From the NCBI GenBank assembly GCA_022710205.1, contig JAKLHJ010000002.1:15809-22496 (forward strand): 6,688 bases of DNA. Direction: 5' to 3'. The DNA comes from Patescibacteria group bacterium. Its GTDB lineage: Bacteria; Patescibacteriota; Minisyncoccia; Phycocordibacterales; UBA12445. Position numbers and translations under genes: made by a program. Below, piece after piece: positions 5,000 through 6,688 of this stretch. Every line of letters starts with the position of its first letter. The stretch's first letter is position 1. The notes under the pieces were generated by a model. That model searched no databases and was not told the origin of the DNA. It saw only the letters and a list, made by a program, of their open reading frames with translations.

Positions 5000-6550
5000 C
5001 TATTCGCTAGCTTTTAACTCCTCTTTTGATCTTTTAATGGCCAGAAGCTGTGATGGGTCTGAAGTTATGATTTGGTCTTCCGTATATGAAGCGATGACCT
5101 TGATAGCAACGTGCTTGAGTCCGGCAAAGAATATTCCCTCCCCTACGTTTGATTCTAGGAGCAGATATTTTTCCTCATCTGTTAAGTTAAAAGTCTTTTG
5201 AACTATATCAATAGATGCCGTGGACTGCTTAAAGAGTATTTGCATAGATGAGTTTGTGATAATTGGAATTCCATAAGGCGATTCCAAGAAGTCTTTCACG
5301 TCTTGTGTAATAGTGGTTAGTCCCAAGAAATATTTTCTCCCTCTTTTTGCAAGGCTCAGCATAAATGAAGCGGTATCGGGAGACTTCATCATCCACCACG
5401 CCTCATCGATAATAAGCATTCTCTTTTTGAGCTCCTTCCTGACAGACCCCCAGATATTGTTCATAACGATGTGCATTGCGACAGGTTTGAGCTCGTCTTC
5501 CATATCTCTGACGGAGAAAACAACGAATTTTTTGTTTATATCAACGTTTGTGGGTCTGTTAAGGAAGCCGGCCCATGTTCCCTGTGTGTATTTTAGAAGT
5601 CTTTGGGCAAGAGACGCCCCTCCTTCCATTCCCGCAAGGACAAGTTCAAGGTCGGAAAGAAGCGGCGGTATGGCTGAAGAAAAGTCGGAGTCTGCGGTAA
5701 TGTCTTTAAGGGCGTAGGTTTCTCTGATGGCGTTGTCCATTACAGCATCCTCTTCCGGGGTCATTCCTCCCATCATTATTCTGAATAGTCCGACAAGGTT
5801 GATGATGTGTGATCTCAAAACGTCCGCTGGCGATTCATCTTCTCTGACGAAAGGCAGGTCGAACGGATTTATGTGGTGTTCAGAAGAAAGGGAGATATTA
5901 AAGAACCTACCCCCTACTGCCTCCGCTAGATATTCATATTCTCTTTCAGGGTCAATGATTATTACATCTACATCAAACATAAGAGATCTAAGTATCTCGA
6001 GTTTTGTGAAGTATGATTTTCCGGAACCGGACTTGGCGAAGATGACCGAGTTGTAGTTTTCTAGAGAGAATCTATCAAAAATTATCAAACTGGAGTTGTG
6101 TCTGTTTACGCCGTAAAGAATTCCTTTGTTTGATGTAAGGTCAAACGATACGAACGGGAAAATGCTGGATAGAGGAGATGAATTTAACTTTGTGTTGACG
6201 GCCAGTTTGTCTGAAGCCATAGGCATAACGCTGTCGAACCCTTCTTCCTGTTGGAAAAGCGCCGGTTTAACATATACCAGTCTTGATTCCATTATTGTTT
6301 TTATTTCCGCCTCCACCTTATTGAGCTCTTCTTCAGATCCGGCATAGATCGTGAGGTATAATCCGACGTCAAAAACTCTTTCCCTGGCTTGTGACAACTG
6401 ATCTCTGAGAGCTTCAATGTCCTGATAGGCGGTATCTAGCACAGGGTCTCTGACCAATCCTTTTGTTTCGTTGGCATGTATCTGGCTTTGCACCTCCGCA
6501 AGCTTTTTCTGGAGATTCCTAAGCACCATAGAGGTGTCTATCGGATGCAC
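5000..6550 (-). CDS. virB4: VirB4-type conjugation/secretion ATPase, 5' end unresolved
   Basis: VirB4 is the AAA+ motor at the cytoplasmic face of type IV secretion systems; it powers pilin handling and substrate transfer. The open frame gives 516 aa: an N-terminal coiled part (10-60), the conserved SSPLSSIFPFVSFDLTS (124-140), Walker A AKSGSGKS (172-179) with K178, IIIDPEREYEYL (197-208), Walker B RMLIIDEAW (377-385) with D382/E383, the arginine-finger-like AKRGRKYFLGL (401-411), and TTITQDVKDF (412-421). All ATPase residues are intact. The GTG at 6550 is not a convincing start, because the in-frame codons before it read FDISII and continue a conserved segment (FDISIIVHPIDTS). The frame then meets TGA at 6581-6583. 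I recall full-length relatives as having roughly 80-130 more N-terminal residues. It is the first gene of the operon visible here. Confidence 0.92.
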   Translation of the reverse strand: MHPIDTSMVLRNLQKKLAEVQSQIHANETKGLVRDPVLDTAYQDIEALRDQLSQARERVFDVGLYLTIYAGSEEELNKVEAEIKTIMESRLVYVKPALFQQEEGFDSVMPMASDKLAVNTKLNSSPLSSIFPFVSFDLTSNKGILYGVNRHNSSLIIFDRFSLENYNSVIFAKSGSGKSYFTKLEILRSLMFDVDVIIIDPEREYEYLAEAVGGRFFNISLSSEHHINPFDLPFVREDESPADVLRSHIINLVGLFRIMMGGMTPEEDAVMDNAIRETYALKDITADSDFSSAIPPLLSDLELVLAGMEGGASLAQRLLKYTQGTWAGFLNRPTNVDINKKFVVFSVRDMEDELKPVAMHIVMNNIWGSVRKELKKRMLIIDEAWWMMKSPDTASFMLSLAKRGRKYFLGLTTITQDVKDFLESPYGIPIITNSSMQILFKQSTASIDIVQKTFNLTDEEKYLLLESNVGEGIFFAGLKHVAIKVIASYTEDQIITSDPSQLLAIKRSKEELKASE

Positions 6551-6688
6551 AATGATAGAAATATCAAAAATTTTGATATTTCAAGAAAATTTTCTTCATG
6601 GATATATAGGATTGCACACAATGAAGCTGTAAACTTTCTGAAACGCAGAAGCAAGCGCCGCACTGTTTATTGGGAAGATATCACTACA
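6551..6688 (-). pseudogene. 5' continuation of virB4 in broken frames
   Basis: On the minus strand this stretch still resembles the N-terminal domain of VirB4, but no single frame is open. In the VirB4 frame, codons down to about 6604 read SFIVCNPIY, comparable to the family's FFVISYPRY (from memory), and then TGA codons occur at 6596-6598 and 6581-6583. In the neighbouring frame, codons 6606-6559 read YIHEENFLEISKFLIF, comparable to the family's Y-L-x-x-x-W-F-x-P-I-I-N-L-D-K-I-F. The match then returns to the first frame at FDISII. Two single-base changes, one lost near 6600 and one gained in the A/T run at 6566-6574, would join everything. This may be true decay or sequence error. The gene's real start is off the right edge. 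Confidence 0.5.
6558..6596. repeat. Two abutting perfect A/T palindromes in the virB4 5' region
   Basis: The first is a 25-nt hairpin with 12-bp arms, GAAATATCAAAA (6558-6569) and its complement (6571-6582), around a single central A. The second, AAGAAAATTTTCTT (6583-6596), is a perfect 14-bp palindrome that starts at the very next base. Both lie where the virB4 reading frame appears to break. They could be a regulatory site, a small inserted palindrome, or an error-prone spot for sequencing. Confidence 0.7.

Noticed and set aside
5313..6347. Plus-strand open frames of 73-134 codons opposite virB4, and similar ones opposite the other operon genes
   Set aside because: They lie entirely antisense to well-supported genes, are Ser-rich as expected for shadows, and show no recognisable motif.
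6581..6598. TGA read as glycine or tryptophan (as in Gracilibacteria/SR1), which would open the virB4 frame to the window edge
   Set aside because: No in-frame TGA occurs inside the eight other long coding regions or the rest of virB4, which would be very unlikely with a reassigned TGA. The neighbouring frame also gives a better family match here.

Overview
The window looks like part of a small-genome candidate phyla radiation bacterium (Patescibacteria, most likely the Parcubacteria/Paceibacteria side). This is inferred from remembered family resemblance of the proteins, not from a search. The strongest pointers are the VirB4-type ATPase, the three-domain surface protein with the WEANTYVPPSYRGKA linker, and the short two-helix pilin, a set that tends to occur together in that group. 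The standard genetic code fits: long frames stay open with no internal TGA. All eight complete genes end in TAA or TAG.

Left part, + strand (about 1-1240): rnpA (RNase P protein) and yidC (membrane insertase), a piece of the widespread rpmH-rnpA-yidC neighbourhood. yidD is absent, and rpmH, if present, lies off the left edge. 

Middle (1246-1598): a compact 353-bp unit in which one small GIY-YIG nuclease gene is enclosed by two 29-bp inverted copies (28/29 identical) of a GC-rich hairpin. One copy ends 8 nt before the start codon and the other begins 2 nt after the stop. The gene is about 28% GC, against roughly 37-43% in sampled stretches of the flanking genes. This looks like a self-contained repeat-plus-nuclease element, comparable in layout to REP/RAYT systems, and is the most interesting object in the window.

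Right part, - strand (6688 down to 1643): a tightly packed operon for a type IV secretion/conjugation-like pilus. In transcription order it holds a VirB4 ATPase, a small three-helix membrane protein, a secreted Ig-like surface protein, a VirB2-like pilin, and a membrane-anchored beta-propeller-like protein. Gaps are 36, 9, 3 and 3 nt, and the last two junctions are the same nonamer TAAAATATG. The ATPase would power export or assembly of the pilin. The small membrane protein is probably an inner-membrane partner, and the Ig-like and propeller proteins sit on the outer face.

The ATPase frame opens only at a GTG inside a conserved segment. Family-like sequence continues upstream, but apparently in two different frames and across two abutting A/T palindromes. 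The 5' end of virB4 is therefore either really broken or affected by two sequence indels. The operon promoter lies beyond the right edge.
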